A stretch of DNA of 64,000 nucleotides from Curtobacterium citreum (GCF_006715175.1 NZ_VFMQ01000001.1:3162001-3226000), one strand, 5' to 3'; positions 1 through 8,257 are shown, counted from the first letter of the stretch. Numbers and translations: made by a program. The notes: generated by a model not told the origin, from the letters alone.

Positions 1-1097
1 CCGAGGACGCCGGCCCCCTCGCGGTCGCCGCGCGGACCGCCGCGGAGACGGCGCTCGGCGTGCCGGGCGTCCACCACCTGGGCGGACTCGTCGCGCGCGC
101 AGCCGACCGCGTGCGCTCCCAGCTCGGGCGCTCCGCCGGGGCGCCGGGGGTGCAGGTCGACGAGGTCGACGGGACGCTCGACGTCACCGTGTCGCTCGTC
201 GTGACGTACCCGCAGCCCGTCCGCGAGGTCGCCGAGGAGGTCCGCCGTCAGGTGACCGCCGCGGTCTCGCAGCTCGGCGCCGGGCAGCCCACCACGGTCG
301 ACGTCCGCGTGCTCGACGTGCACGGGCCGTTCGACGACGAGCCCACCGCGATCGACAAGGCCAAGGACGCCGTCGGCGACGCCGTGGACCGCACGAAGGA
401 CGCCGTCGGCGACGCCGTGGACCGCACGAAGGACGCCGTCGGCGACGCCGTGGACCGCACGAAGGACGCCGTCGCCGGTGCCGCGGAGAACGTCCGCGAG
501 GGCGCTGCCGAGGTCGCCGAGCGGGCGAAGGACGTCGCACAGGACGCCGCCGACGCCACGCGCGAGGCCGCCGTCAAGGCGAAGGACGCCGCCGGTGACG
601 TCGCCGACCGCGCCCGTGATGCCGCCGCCGACGCCGGTGACCGCATCGCCGACGCCGCGGACACGGCACGGGAGCGCACTGCCGACGCCGTGGACGCAGC
701 CCGGTCGACCGCGTCGGACGCCGCCGAGCGTGCGGCCGAGAAGTCGTCCGAGGCCGGCGACGCCGCGAAGGACGCGGTGCGTGCCGCGAAGGACGCCGCC
801 GTCTCCGCCTCCGAGGAGGTCCGCGACCGGGCCTCCGGCGCCGCAGCCGCCGCGACCGACGCAGCGGCCGACGCCGGCGCCGCCGCGTCCGACGCCGCCG
901 ACTCCGCCGCCGACGCGGTCCGTGGTCGTGATGCCGGGGACGGCGACGCCGCCGGTGCGAGCACCGACGAGCGCGTCGCCGATGCCCTCGACGACGCCGC
1001 CGACCGCATCGAGCACGCCGCCGACGTCGTCCGTGACGAGGCCGACACCCGCCGTGACCACGACGCCGACACGGGCGGAGCCGAGGCCGGACGATGA
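1..1097 (+). CDS. Asp23/Gls24 family envelope protein, repeat-rich tail (5' partial)
   Basis: The reading frame is open from base 3, so the true start lies upstream. The visible N-terminal part (AARTAAETALGVPGVHHLGG, then VTVSLVVTYPQPVREVAEEV) has the Asp23/Gls24 alternating strand and helix pattern; the family is linked to alkaline and envelope stress. From about codon 117 the protein becomes a long Ala/Asp/Lys-rich helical tail built of 11-residue units such as AKDAVGDAVDR, a LEA-like or apolipoprotein-like pattern expected to form an amphipathic helix. Three units are exact 33-bp DNA repeats. The stop overlaps the next gene (ATGA), so the two are probably translationally coupled. The family is fairly sure; the role of the tail is unknown. 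Confidence 0.7.
   Translation, partial: EDAGPLAVAARTAAETALGVPGVHHLGGLVARAADRVRSQLGRSAGAPGVQVDEVDGTLDVTVSLVVTYPQPVREVAEEVRRQVTAAVSQLGAGQPTTVDVRVLDVHGPFDDEPTAIDKAKDAVGDAVDRTKDAVGDAVDRTKDAVGDAVDRTKDAVAGAAENVREGAAEVAERAKDVAQDAADATREAAVKAKDAAGDVADRARDAAADAGDRIADAADTARERTADAVDAARSTASDAAERAAEKSSEAGDAAKDAVRAAKDAAVSASEEVRDRASGAAAAATDAAADAGAAASDAADSAADAVRGRDAGDGDAAGASTDERVADALDDAADRIEHAADVVRDEADTRRDHDADTGGAEAGR
363..473 (+). repeat. Three exact 33-bp in-frame tandem repeats
   Basis: Units at 363-395, 396-428 and 429-461 are identical, followed by 12 bases of a fourth. Each encodes KDAVGDAVDRT. The period is a multiple of three, so copy-number change by slippage would alter the tail length without breaking the frame. 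Confidence 0.9.
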
Positions 1098-1516
1098 GCG
1101 CCGTGTGGTCGGGTCGGCGGGCCCGTGTGTCCCGTCCGCCCCGGCCCCGGCCGCGGGGCGTCTGGATCACCTCCGGGATCGGCATCGTCCTGGTGCTCGC
1201 GATCGCCCTCGGCGCGTACCTGCCGCTCGTCGGGTTCCTCGGGGGCGTGACCGCGACGACCGCGGGCCTCGTGCCCTTCCCGTTCCTGCGGGTCACCCTC
1301 GTGACCCTGCTCGGCGCGGTGGTCGTCCTCGCCCTGGTCGTCCTCGGGCTCACCCGACGGCACACCGTCACGACCGTGTTCGCCGTCGTGCTCGCCGTGC
1401 TGGTGAGCCTGGCGGTGACGGCCTACCCGGTCGTCACCGTGGCGATCGCCTCGGCCGACCGTGCCGGTGACGTGTGGCCGATCGTCACCGAGCTCTGGCA
1501 GCGCTTCACCGGCTGA
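1094..1516 (+). CDS. Small multi-pass membrane protein next to the Asp23 gene
   Basis: A 140-residue protein with a basic, Pro/Arg-rich N-terminus (about residues 1-22), then roughly three to four hydrophobic segments (WITSGIGIVLVLAIALGAYL, the region from VTLVTLLGAVVVLALVVLGL, then FAVVLAVLVSLAVTAYPVV). It starts inside the stop of the upstream gene (ATGA). Asp23-family genes commonly sit beside membrane anchors of the AmaP or DUF2273 type, so this may tether the Asp23 protein to the membrane, but I do not recognise a specific family. A strong hairpin follows, so this is probably the last gene of the operon. Confidence 0.6.
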   Translation: MSAVWSGRRARVSRPPRPRPRGVWITSGIGIVLVLAIALGAYLPLVGFLGGVTATTAGLVPFPFLRVTLVTLLGAVVVLALVVLGLTRRHTVTTVFAVVLAVLVSLAVTAYPVVTVAIASADRAGDVWPIVTELWQRFTG

Positions 1517-1527
1517 CCTCCCTGACC

Positions 1528-1568
1528 GCCGCGGCGAGCCCGTGACCCGAACACGGGTTCGCCGCGGC
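1528..1568 (+). terminator. Strong hairpin after the Asp23 operon
   Basis: A 17-bp stem (GCCGCGGCGAGCCCGTG at 1528-1544 against 1552-1568, one G-T wobble) with a 7-base loop, 11 bases after the stop codon. There is no U-tract, as is usual in high-GC actinobacteria. Confidence 0.65.
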
Positions 1569-1613
1569 TCCCCCGTGCTGCCGGGCACGGCCTGACCGCC
1601 ACTCCACGGCCTC

Positions 1614-1653
1614 AGCGACACCTCACGCGCGTCGACGCGCGTGAGGTGTCGCT
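1614..1653. repeat. Perfect 40-bp palindrome between convergent genes
   Basis: Bases 1614-1653 read identically on both strands; each 20-base arm begins AGCGACACCTCACGCGCG. It lies between the Asp23 operon and the end of oleD and probably acts as a bidirectional terminator. A degenerate relative beginning AGCGACATGTCACG is at 56285-56324, so this may be a second dispersed palindrome family. Confidence 0.75.
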
Positions 1654-1676
1654 GTGCGCGTGGACACGCCCGCGGC

Positions 1677-2642
1677 TCAGCGACCGGCGAGCCGCCGGAG
1701 CCCCTCGTCGATCGACACCGTCGGCGCCCACTGCAGGTCGGCCCGGGTCCGCCGCTGGTCGAACCAGTGCGCGGTCGACAGCTGCTCTGCCAGGAACCGT
1801 GTCATCGGCGGCTCGTCCGCCCCCGGTCGGACCCGCCACACGGCCTCGACGACGGAACCTGCGACCCGCGCGAGCCCGGCGGGCACGTGCCACCGCGGTG
1901 CCGGGACGCCCGACGCCGTGCAGATCCCGGCGAGCAGCTCCCCCACCGGCCGCGGTTCGCCGTTCGTCACGACGTACGCGTTGCCGTGCACGTCCGGGTC
2001 GGCCGCGTGCTCGAGCGCCGCGACCATCGCCGAGGCTGCGTTGTCGACGTAGAGCGTGTCGATGAGCGCCGCCCCGGAGTCGAGGAGCGGCAGCCGACCG
2101 GCTCGGGCCCGCTCGACGATCCGTCCGACGAGCTGGGTGTCCCCCGGCCCCCAGACCAGGTGCGGGCGGACCGCGACGACCGCGAACCCGGGGCCGTCCG
2201 CCGCGAGCGCGAGGAGCTCGGCCGCGGCCTTCGTCCGGGCGTAGTCGCCGCGCGCGGCCTCGGGCTCCGCCGGCCCCGCGCCGACGCCGGCGAGCGACGA
2301 CCCCGTGTGCGCCACGGACGGGGACGACACGGCGACGAAGCGCTGCACCCCCGAGGCTCGTGCCGCGTCGAGCAGGAACTGCGTCCCCGTGACGTTGACG
2401 CGTGCGAAGTCCGCGGGGTCACCGGCGAGCGACACCTTCGCCGCGAGGTGCACGACGGCGTCGACGTCGGCCACGGCCGCGCGGACGGTGTCGGTGTCGG
2501 TCACGGAGCCGAGCACGTCCGTCACGCCCTCGACCCCGGACGGCCGGCGCTGCAGCGTGCGCACGGTGTGTCCGGCGTCCCGCACGGCGTTCGCGGTCGC
2601 GGCGCCGAGGAACCCGCTCGCGCCGGTGACCAGGACCCTCAC
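1677..2642 (-). CDS. oleD: OleD-type NAD(P)-dependent 2-alkyl-3-ketoalkanoate reductase
   Basis: A 321-residue extended SDR/epimerase-fold protein with an N-terminal Rossmann motif (VLVTGASGFLG) and an active-site tyrosine-lysine pair (YARTK, around residue 132). In the olefin pathway OleD reduces the beta-keto acid made by OleA to the beta-hydroxy acid used by OleC. It is the last gene of oleA-oleBC-oleD; its GTG start overlaps the oleBC stop (GTGA), indicating translational coupling. Alone it could be called a generic NAD-dependent epimerase; the context makes OleD the likely role. Confidence 0.8.
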   Translation of the reverse strand: MRVLVTGASGFLGAATANAVRDAGHTVRTLQRRPSGVEGVTDVLGSVTDTDTVRAAVADVDAVVHLAAKVSLAGDPADFARVNVTGTQFLLDAARASGVQRFVAVSSPSVAHTGSSLAGVGAGPAEPEAARGDYARTKAAAELLALAADGPGFAVVAVRPHLVWGPGDTQLVGRIVERARAGRLPLLDSGAALIDTLYVDNAASAMVAALEHAADPDVHGNAYVVTNGEPRPVGELLAGICTASGVPAPRWHVPAGLARVAGSVVEAVWRVRPGADEPPMTRFLAEQLSTAHWFDQRRTRADLQWAPTVSIDEGLRRLAGR

Positions 2643-5392
2643 GGGCGGGTCCGTCGCGGGTCGCGCACCCGACCACCGCCGAGTACCCCCGCCGCCCAGC
2701 GCGCCAGCCGGGCACGGTCGACCTTCGAGTTGTGCCGGACGTCCGTCGGCAGCACCGGGACGACGAGCACCGCGGCGACGGGCACCCCGGCGGCCGCACG
2801 GACGGCGGCGGACAGGTCGGCGGACGCGGGTCCCGGTCGGCGGACCGGCGGGACGGTCTCGACGACGGCGACGACCTGCTGTGTGCCGGCGGGTCCGATG
2901 CCGGCGATCCCGGCACGGCCGACCCCGTCGACGCCCTCGATCCGCTGCTCGGGTCCGACCGGTGTGACGACGCCGGCGGGCGTGGTCACGACGTGCTGCA
3001 GGCGCCCCTCGATCCACAGGCGCCCCTCGGCGTCCAGGTGACCGACGTCCCCGGTGCGGTGGCCGCGCGGGTCGTCGACCCCGTTGCGCGAGACCCGGTC
3101 GGTGCGCCAGAGCCGGTCGTACCGGTCGCGCACGTGCGGCGCCGCGACGACGACCTCGCCCGTCACCCCGGGATCGTCCGTCGGCGCGCCGGTCGGCACC
3201 CCGTGCTCGTCGAGCGGCGCGATCCGGACCCGGACGCCCGGCGCGGGGACGCCGACGCAGATCCCGGACCCGACACCGGATCCTGCCGCGACACCCGAAC
3301 CGCTCCCGGCGGCGGCACCGCGCACGCCGTCCAGGTCGACGTCGGTCATCAGCAGGCCCTCGGTCATGCCGTAGGGCGTGTGCGCGGAGGCGTTCGGCAT
3401 CAGGCGCGCGGCGGCCTCGAGCAGCGTCGCGGACACCGGCGCCCCGGCGGACAGGAACAGGCGCACCCCGGCGAGCACGGTCCGGTCGGCGTCGGTCAGC
3501 GCACCGGCGGTGTCGACCACGTTCGCGAGCGCCGCCGGAGACAGGAACACGACCGTCGCGTCGACCGCGGCCACGGCGTCCGCGACCGCCCGCGCGGTCA
3601 GCGTCCGGGGCGCGGTGACGTCCATGTCCGGCGCCACCGAGCGCGCGCCGAGCGCCGGTCCGAGGAGCGCGAACGGCGCGAACCCGGCGACGAGCCCGGT
3701 CCCGACGCCCACGCCGTACTGCGCCGCGAGCACGTCCCGGACGGCGCCGAGCTGCCGGTGCGTGTACACGACGCCCTTCGCCGGCCCGGTCGAACCGGAC
3801 GTGAAGAGCACGGCGGCCCGGTCGTCGGCGGACGGTTCGGCCGGCAGGGCCCGCCCCGACGCGAGCAGGCGGGCGCCGCGACGTGCGACCTCGGCCAGGG
3901 AGTGCTCGACGCGGAGTGCCCGACGAGCGGGTGCGGGGAGCGCGAGGGTCGCGATCCGACGGCCGGGCCAGCCGAGCGCCCGCGACGCGGCGAGACCGGG
4001 CAGCGCGCCGACGATCCAGTCCGGTCGCGCTCCGCGGACCGCACGGGTCAGACCGCGCAGGCCGAGTCCGGCGTCCGCGACCACGACGACGGCACCGATC
4101 CGGACGCACGCGTACAGGACTGCGGTCAGGTCGGCGCCCGGGGTGACGAGGAGCGAGACGCGGTCGCCGTGCCGGACGCCGAGGTCGGCGAGCCCGACCG
4201 CGATCTCGTCGACGCGCCGGGCGAGCAGACGCCAGGAGACCGTGCGCGGGCCGCCGGGTGCGGCCATCTCGACGAGCGCGGGGCCGTCGGACGCGCGCTG
4301 GTCGTCGAGTGCGGCCCACAGCGGGCGGCCCGCGTCCGCCGCGGGGTCTGCATCGACGGACGGGAGGCGCGGGCCGGCTCCGTCCCGCGGCCCTCCGTCC
4401 GGCAGGTGGTCGCCGAGCCAGTCGGTCACCGCGCCCGCCACGTCGGCGTCGTCGGGCAGCAGGTGCCCGGCGCCCTCGAAGCGGTGGACGTCGGCGTGCG
4501 GCAGCCGCGCGGTGAGGTCGTCGAGGTACCTCTCCAGGAACACCGGGTCACGAGGGCCCCAGAGCACCAGGGCCGGGACGTCGAGCGCGGCGACCCCGGC
4601 GGCGATGCGGTCGAGCTCGACCGCGCTCGGGTGCGCCGCGTCGACCGGGATGTCGGCGACGAATCCGCCGATCCCCCCGCGCCGTGCGGCGCCGCGGTAG
4701 GGCGCCCGGTAGGCGTCCGCCGTCGCACGGTCGAGCCGTGGGTGCGCGATCGCGAGGGTGGTCTCGAGGAACGCGGGCGTCAGGACGGTGCCGCGGCCGA
4801 GCACCTGTGGCCGGAGCGCGAGCCGGAGCGGCGCGGGGATCGGGGCGTCGTCGGACTGGTGCACCGCGGTGTTGCACGTCATGACGCCGACGACGGCACC
4901 CGGGTGGTCGACCGCCCAACCGAGGGACACCACGCCGCCCCAGTCGTGTCCGAGGGTGACGACGGGACCGGTCAGCCCGAGCGTGTCCGTGAGGGCACCG
5001 AGGTCCCGGACACGGTCGGCCAGCCGGTGCAGCGTGCCGGTGCGCTCCGAGAAGCCCATGTCGAGCTGGTCCACCGCGACGACGCGCCAGGCCGGACCGC
5101 CGGCGCGGGCGACCTCGAGGGTCCGCGTGACCACGGAGCGCCACAGGTAGGACCACGTCGGGTTCCCGTGGACGCACAGGACGGTGCCGACCGGGGTGAC
5201 GCCGATGGCGTCGAGGGAGCCCGCCGTGTCGAGGAGGTGCCACGTCCGCGCGGGGCGATCCGGTCCTCCAGGCCGGTCCGTGCCACCCGGCACGGTGACC
5301 AGTCGCGACCAGGCCGGGTCGAGTCCGGGCAGGGGCGGCGGGAGCGTCGCCGGAGCCGCTGCGGCGGCGACGCGCGGGAGGACGGACCTCAC
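2639..5392 (-). CDS. oleBC: OleBC fusion: beta-lactone decarboxylase + beta-lactone synthetase
   Basis: A 917-residue two-domain protein. The N-terminal half (about 30-325) is a haloalkane-dehalogenase-like alpha/beta hydrolase: HGNPTW at 75-80 and nucleophile Asp near 150 in LGHDWGG, as in OleB, which decarboxylates beta-lactones to olefins. After a polar linker (about 330-345) comes an AMP-ligase superfamily domain: FTSGSTGPAKG near 530, YGMTEG, TGDVGHL, and a C-terminal lysine in NSKVDRARL, as in OleC. Fused OleBC is known from Micrococcus-type actinobacteria. The GTG start at 5392 overlaps the oleA stop (GTGA); a longer open frame upstream is a shadow of oleA. A degenerate palindromic element encodes the linker. 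Confidence 0.85.
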   Translation of the reverse strand: MRSVLPRVAAAAAPATLPPPLPGLDPAWSRLVTVPGGTDRPGGPDRPARTWHLLDTAGSLDAIGVTPVGTVLCVHGNPTWSYLWRSVVTRTLEVARAGGPAWRVVAVDQLDMGFSERTGTLHRLADRVRDLGALTDTLGLTGPVVTLGHDWGGVVSLGWAVDHPGAVVGVMTCNTAVHQSDDAPIPAPLRLALRPQVLGRGTVLTPAFLETTLAIAHPRLDRATADAYRAPYRGAARRGGIGGFVADIPVDAAHPSAVELDRIAAGVAALDVPALVLWGPRDPVFLERYLDDLTARLPHADVHRFEGAGHLLPDDADVAGAVTDWLGDHLPDGGPRDGAGPRLPSVDADPAADAGRPLWAALDDQRASDGPALVEMAAPGGPRTVSWRLLARRVDEIAVGLADLGVRHGDRVSLLVTPGADLTAVLYACVRIGAVVVVADAGLGLRGLTRAVRGARPDWIVGALPGLAASRALGWPGRRIATLALPAPARRALRVEHSLAEVARRGARLLASGRALPAEPSADDRAAVLFTSGSTGPAKGVVYTHRQLGAVRDVLAAQYGVGVGTGLVAGFAPFALLGPALGARSVAPDMDVTAPRTLTARAVADAVAAVDATVVFLSPAALANVVDTAGALTDADRTVLAGVRLFLSAGAPVSATLLEAAARLMPNASAHTPYGMTEGLLMTDVDLDGVRGAAAGSGSGVAAGSGVGSGICVGVPAPGVRVRIAPLDEHGVPTGAPTDDPGVTGEVVVAAPHVRDRYDRLWRTDRVSRNGVDDPRGHRTGDVGHLDAEGRLWIEGRLQHVVTTPAGVVTPVGPEQRIEGVDGVGRAGIAGIGPAGTQQVVAVVETVPPVRRPGPASADLSAAVRAAAGVPVAAVLVVPVLPTDVRHNSKVDRARLARWAAGVLGGGRVRDPRRTRP
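4357..4402. repeat. Degenerate GGACGGGAGG palindrome inside oleBC
   Basis: GACGGACGGGAGGCGCGGGC begins at 4357 and GGCCCTCCGTCC closes it near 4402. The sequence resembles the intergenic palindromes elsewhere in this window. Here it encodes the linker between the hydrolase and ligase domains (about residues 330-345). Confidence 0.5.
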
Positions 5393-6423
5393 CAGCGCAG
5401 TTCCATCATCGCCGTGTTGATGCCGGAGCCCACGCCGCCCAGGAACACCCGGTCGCCGCGGGCGATGCCGCCGCGGGCGACCTCGTCGGCGAGGGTGATC
5501 GGGATGGACGCCGGGCCGACGTTGCCGTACCGCTGGTACGTCGTCGGGACCTTGGCACGCGGGATGCCGATCGCCTCGACGAAGGCGTTCGTGTGCACGT
5601 CGGACACCTGGTGCAGCACGTACCGGTCCATGTCGGCCCAGTCGAAGTGCGCACGCGCCTCGTTCCAGGCGGCGACGACGAGCTCCATGCCGCCCTTGAG
5701 CAGCATCTTCGCGTCCGTGAACATGCCGTCCACGCTGCCGACGCACAGGTCGTACCACTGGGTCGCCGCGCGGGTGACGCCGCCGACGATCCGGTGCCCC
5801 TCGGGGTGCACGTCGGACGGGCCGAGCACGGCGGCCGCGGCACCCGACCCGAGGGTCAGGCTCGCGAACTCGCTCATGAAGTCCTTGCGGTTCCGACCAC
5901 CCTGGTTGAGGCGGTCGATGGTGTTGAGCTGCACCTGGTCGGCGTCCTCGCCGTCCACGACCAGCGCGTACTTGATCTGGCCGGAGTCGATCATGCCCGC
6001 GGCGACGCTCATCGCGTTGACGAAGCCCAGGCAGGCGTTCGCGATGTCGAAGTTGATCGCGGACGACGGCAGTCCGAGCCCGTGGTGCAGGCGGACGGCG
6101 ACGCTCGGCTCCAGGTGCGGGCGCGTCACCGAGGTGTTGATGAGCAGCCCGACGTCCTCGGGGCGGATGCCCGCCTCGGCCATGGCACGGCGGCCGGCGT
6201 CGATCGCGGCGTCCTGGAACGTCTGGCCCTCGCCCCAGTTGCGGCGCTCCGTGACACCCGCCACCCGCTCGAGCAGGCCCATGGGCAGCCGCAGGCGGCG
6301 CAGGGCACCACGGAGGCGTGCCTCGATGTCGGCGGAGGTCGTGACGCGCTCCGCCGTCGTGGTCGCCACCGACAGCAGCGACACGTTGTGGTGCTTGGCG
6401 GTGGCGTTGCCCGGGCGCTCCAC
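5389..6423 (-). CDS. oleA: OleA-type thiolase: head-to-head acyl-CoA condensation
   Basis: A ketoacyl synthase III-fold protein of 344 residues from the GTG at 6423. Catalytic Cys lies near 129 (NACLGF), His in VLHQVSDVH and Asn in YGNVGPAS. The loop TRPHLEPSV carries the glutamate that in OleA acts as base in the second substrate channel. OleA joins two long-chain acyl-CoAs to a beta-keto acid, the first step to long-chain internal olefins. I chose 6423 because NATAKHHNVSLLSV then aligns with the short N-terminus of known OleA; an ATG at 6492 would add 23 residues. A GATACT-like -10 lies just upstream of the shorter start. It heads the oleA-oleBC-oleD operon. Confidence 0.8.
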   Translation of the reverse strand: MERPGNATAKHHNVSLLSVATTTAERVTTSADIEARLRGALRRLRLPMGLLERVAGVTERRNWGEGQTFQDAAIDAGRRAMAEAGIRPEDVGLLINTSVTRPHLEPSVAVRLHHGLGLPSSAINFDIANACLGFVNAMSVAAGMIDSGQIKYALVVDGEDADQVQLNTIDRLNQGGRNRKDFMSEFASLTLGSGAAAAVLGPSDVHPEGHRIVGGVTRAATQWYDLCVGSVDGMFTDAKMLLKGGMELVVAAWNEARAHFDWADMDRYVLHQVSDVHTNAFVEAIGIPRAKVPTTYQRYGNVGPASIPITLADEVARGGIARGDRVFLGGVGSGINTAMMELRW

Positions 6424-6528
6424 GTCGTCGTTCGGGGTGGGGTCGACGGGGCGGTCAGCGAGTATCGTCACCGGCTCATACTTCCGCATCATGGCTGGGT
6501 GTGGGGTCCGTCTCCGCGGAACGCAGGG

Positions 6529-7707
6529 TCAGGCGTCCTTCGGGAGCTTGCGCACCTTGCTCCGACGGCGGCGGCGGTCGGGGATCATCGAGCGCATCTC
6601 CTCGAGCTTGCCGAAGCACAGCAGCCGGTCGCTCGCCTGCAGTTCGACGCCGCTGCGGGGGTTCGGGATGACGGTCGCACCGCGGTGCAGCGTCAGCACG
6701 GTGATGTCCCGGTCCCACAGCCCGGACTCCTTGATCGTCTTGCCGACCAGGTCCGCGTTCGTGTGCACGAGCAGCTCGGCGACGCCGTACCCGGTCGAGA
6801 CGCTGAGGCGCTGGCGGACGTCGATCTCCGGGAACGCGACCTGGTTGCCGATGAAGTCGATGATCGCCCCGGCGACGTCGAGGCCGGTCGCGCGCTCGAT
6901 GCCCTCGAGGCCCGGCGACGAGTTGACCTCCATCACCAGCGGCCCCTCGTTGCCCTCGAGCATGTCGACGCCGGCGACCCGGAGTCCCATGATCTGGGCC
7001 GAGCGGACCGCGGCCTCCTCGTACTCCGGCGACAGCGTGACCTTCTCGACGGTCCCGCCCCGGTGCACGTTCGAGCGGAACTCGTCCCCGCTCGCGCTCC
7101 GTCGCATCGCGGCCACCACGCGGTCGCCGACGACGAGCGCGCGGATGTCCCGGCCGCGGCTCTCCGAGATGAACGACTGGATGAGGACGTTCTGCTTCGT
7201 CGAGTGCAGCGTCTCGACGATCGACTCGGCGACCTTGGCCTCCGGCGCCAGGATCACGCCGATGCCCTGCGTGCCCTCGAGCAGCTTGATCACCACGGGC
7301 GCGCCGCCGACCCGGTCGATCGCGCCGCGGACGTCCGCGCGGCTGTTCACGAACGTCGTCGCGGGCATGCCGATGTGGTGGCGCGACAGGATCTGGTTCG
7401 CCCGGAGCTTGTCGCGCGAGTTCGTGATGCCCGTGGCGGTGTTCGGCGTGTACACGTCCATCTGCTCGAACTGCCGCACGACCGCGGTGCCGTAGTACGT
7501 GATCGAGTTCCCGATCCGGGGCAGCACGGCGTCGTAGTCGCTGAGGAGCCGGCCGCGGTAGAGCAGGTCGGGCTCGTCGGCGGTCAGGTCGATCGCGAAC
7601 CGCAGGGTGTTCAGCACCTTGACGTCGTGCCCGCGGTCGATCGCCGCGGCACGCAGGCGCTGCGTCGAGTACGCGTGCGGGGCGCGCGACAGGATGGCGA
7701 GTTTCAT
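6529..7707 (-). CDS. rimK: RimK-type glutamate ligase with C-terminal TrkA-C-like domain
   Basis: The first 290 or so of 392 residues match the RimK ATP-grasp family (start MKLAILSRAPHAYSTQRL, ATP-grasp features GTQGIGVILAPEAK and EVNSSPGLEG). RimK adds glutamate residues to ribosomal protein S6 or other targets. The C-terminal 90 or so residues (TGYGVAELLVHTNADLVGKT through RLLCFGKLEEM) resemble a TrkA-C/RCK_C ligand-binding domain, so activity may be controlled by a small ligand. The C-terminus is very basic (RRRRRSKVRKLPKDA). ATG 7707 is preceded by GGAG; an upstream in-frame start would add non-homologous residues. Divergent from the RimB-like gene. Confidence 0.8.
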   Translation of the reverse strand: MKLAILSRAPHAYSTQRLRAAAIDRGHDVKVLNTLRFAIDLTADEPDLLYRGRLLSDYDAVLPRIGNSITYYGTAVVRQFEQMDVYTPNTATGITNSRDKLRANQILSRHHIGMPATTFVNSRADVRGAIDRVGGAPVVIKLLEGTQGIGVILAPEAKVAESIVETLHSTKQNVLIQSFISESRGRDIRALVVGDRVVAAMRRSASGDEFRSNVHRGGTVEKVTLSPEYEEAAVRSAQIMGLRVAGVDMLEGNEGPLVMEVNSSPGLEGIERATGLDVAGAIIDFIGNQVAFPEIDVRQRLSVSTGYGVAELLVHTNADLVGKTIKESGLWDRDITVLTLHRGATVIPNPRSGVELQASDRLLCFGKLEEMRSMIPDRRRRRSKVRKLPKDA

Positions 7708-7777
7708 CGGGGTGCTCCACGGGGGTTCGAGGACGTCGACGGCGACGCTCAATCAAAGCATGCGACAGGATGGGCGC

Positions 7778-8239
7778 ATGGCCCGGAACCCGACGATCGC
7801 AGGATGGCGCGAGTGGGCTGCCCTGCCCGCCCTGGAGCTGCCCTGGATCAAGGTGAAGCTCGACACCGGAGCCCGCAGCTCGGCGCTGCACGCGTTCGAC
7901 CTCGAGGAACTCCCCGGGGACCGCGTGCGCTTCTCGGTGCACCCGTGGCAGGACTCCGACGCCGGTGCCGTCACCTACGAGTGCGCCGTGCACGACCGCC
8001 GCATCGTCCGCAGCTCGACGGGCCACACCCAGGAGCGCATCGTCGTGCTCACGCCGATCACCCTCGCCGGGGTCACGGTCGACGCCGAGGTCACGCTGAG
8101 CAACCGCGACCAGATGGGCTTCCGGATGCTCGTGGGGCGCCAGGCGCTCCGGCAGGCGTTCCTCGTCGACCCCGCGCGGTCGTTCACCGCCGGGCGTGCC
8201 CCGAAGGAGATCCGGCGCCGCAACCGCGGTCGCGCCTGA
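7778..8239 (+). CDS. RimB-like retropepsin (ATP-dependent zinc protease family)
   Basis: A 153-residue protein beginning MARNPTIAGWREWAALP. Its LDTGARSSALHA motif is the DTG aspartyl-protease signature of the family annotated as ATP-dependent zinc protease (PF05618), later recognised as retropepsin-like; RimB, the partner of RimK in pseudomonads, belongs here. Further motifs are RSSTGHTQERIV and MLVGRQALRQAF. It diverges from rimK over 70 bp, so the ligase and its putative processing protease are adjacent. A CAGGAT box ends six bases before the ATG, suggesting a leaderless mRNA. Confident in the family; its substrate is unknown. Confidence 0.75.
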   Translation: MARNPTIAGWREWAALPALELPWIKVKLDTGARSSALHAFDLEELPGDRVRFSVHPWQDSDAGAVTYECAVHDRRIVRSSTGHTQERIVVLTPITLAGVTVDAEVTLSNRDQMGFRMLVGRQALRQAFLVDPARSFTAGRAPKEIRRRNRGRA

Positions 8240-8257
8240 GGCGCGCGGCAGAAAATG

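Noticed and set aside
363..473. CRISPR-like regularly spaced repeat
   Set aside because: The 33-bp units are contiguous, in frame with no unique spacers, and belong to the coding tail of the Asp23-type protein.
1677..4319. A single open frame joining oleD to the oleBC region, suggesting a further fusion
   Set aside because: The stop of oleBC at 2639 and the GTG start of oleD at 2642 separate them; upstream of 2642 the oleD frame reads as an Arg-rich shadow of OleC.
6424..6492. N-terminal extension of OleA to ATG 6492
   Set aside because: The added 23 residues are acidic/Pro-rich and lie outside the OleA fold, and a GATACT-like box falls inside them; kept only as an alternative start.
2732..7495. 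A 1587-codon open frame on the + strand across the ole operon and rimK
   Set aside because: It is antisense to genes with clear catalytic motifs, is dominated by Arg/Gly/Pro/Asp and has no recognisable domain; long antisense frames are expected in very GC-rich DNA.
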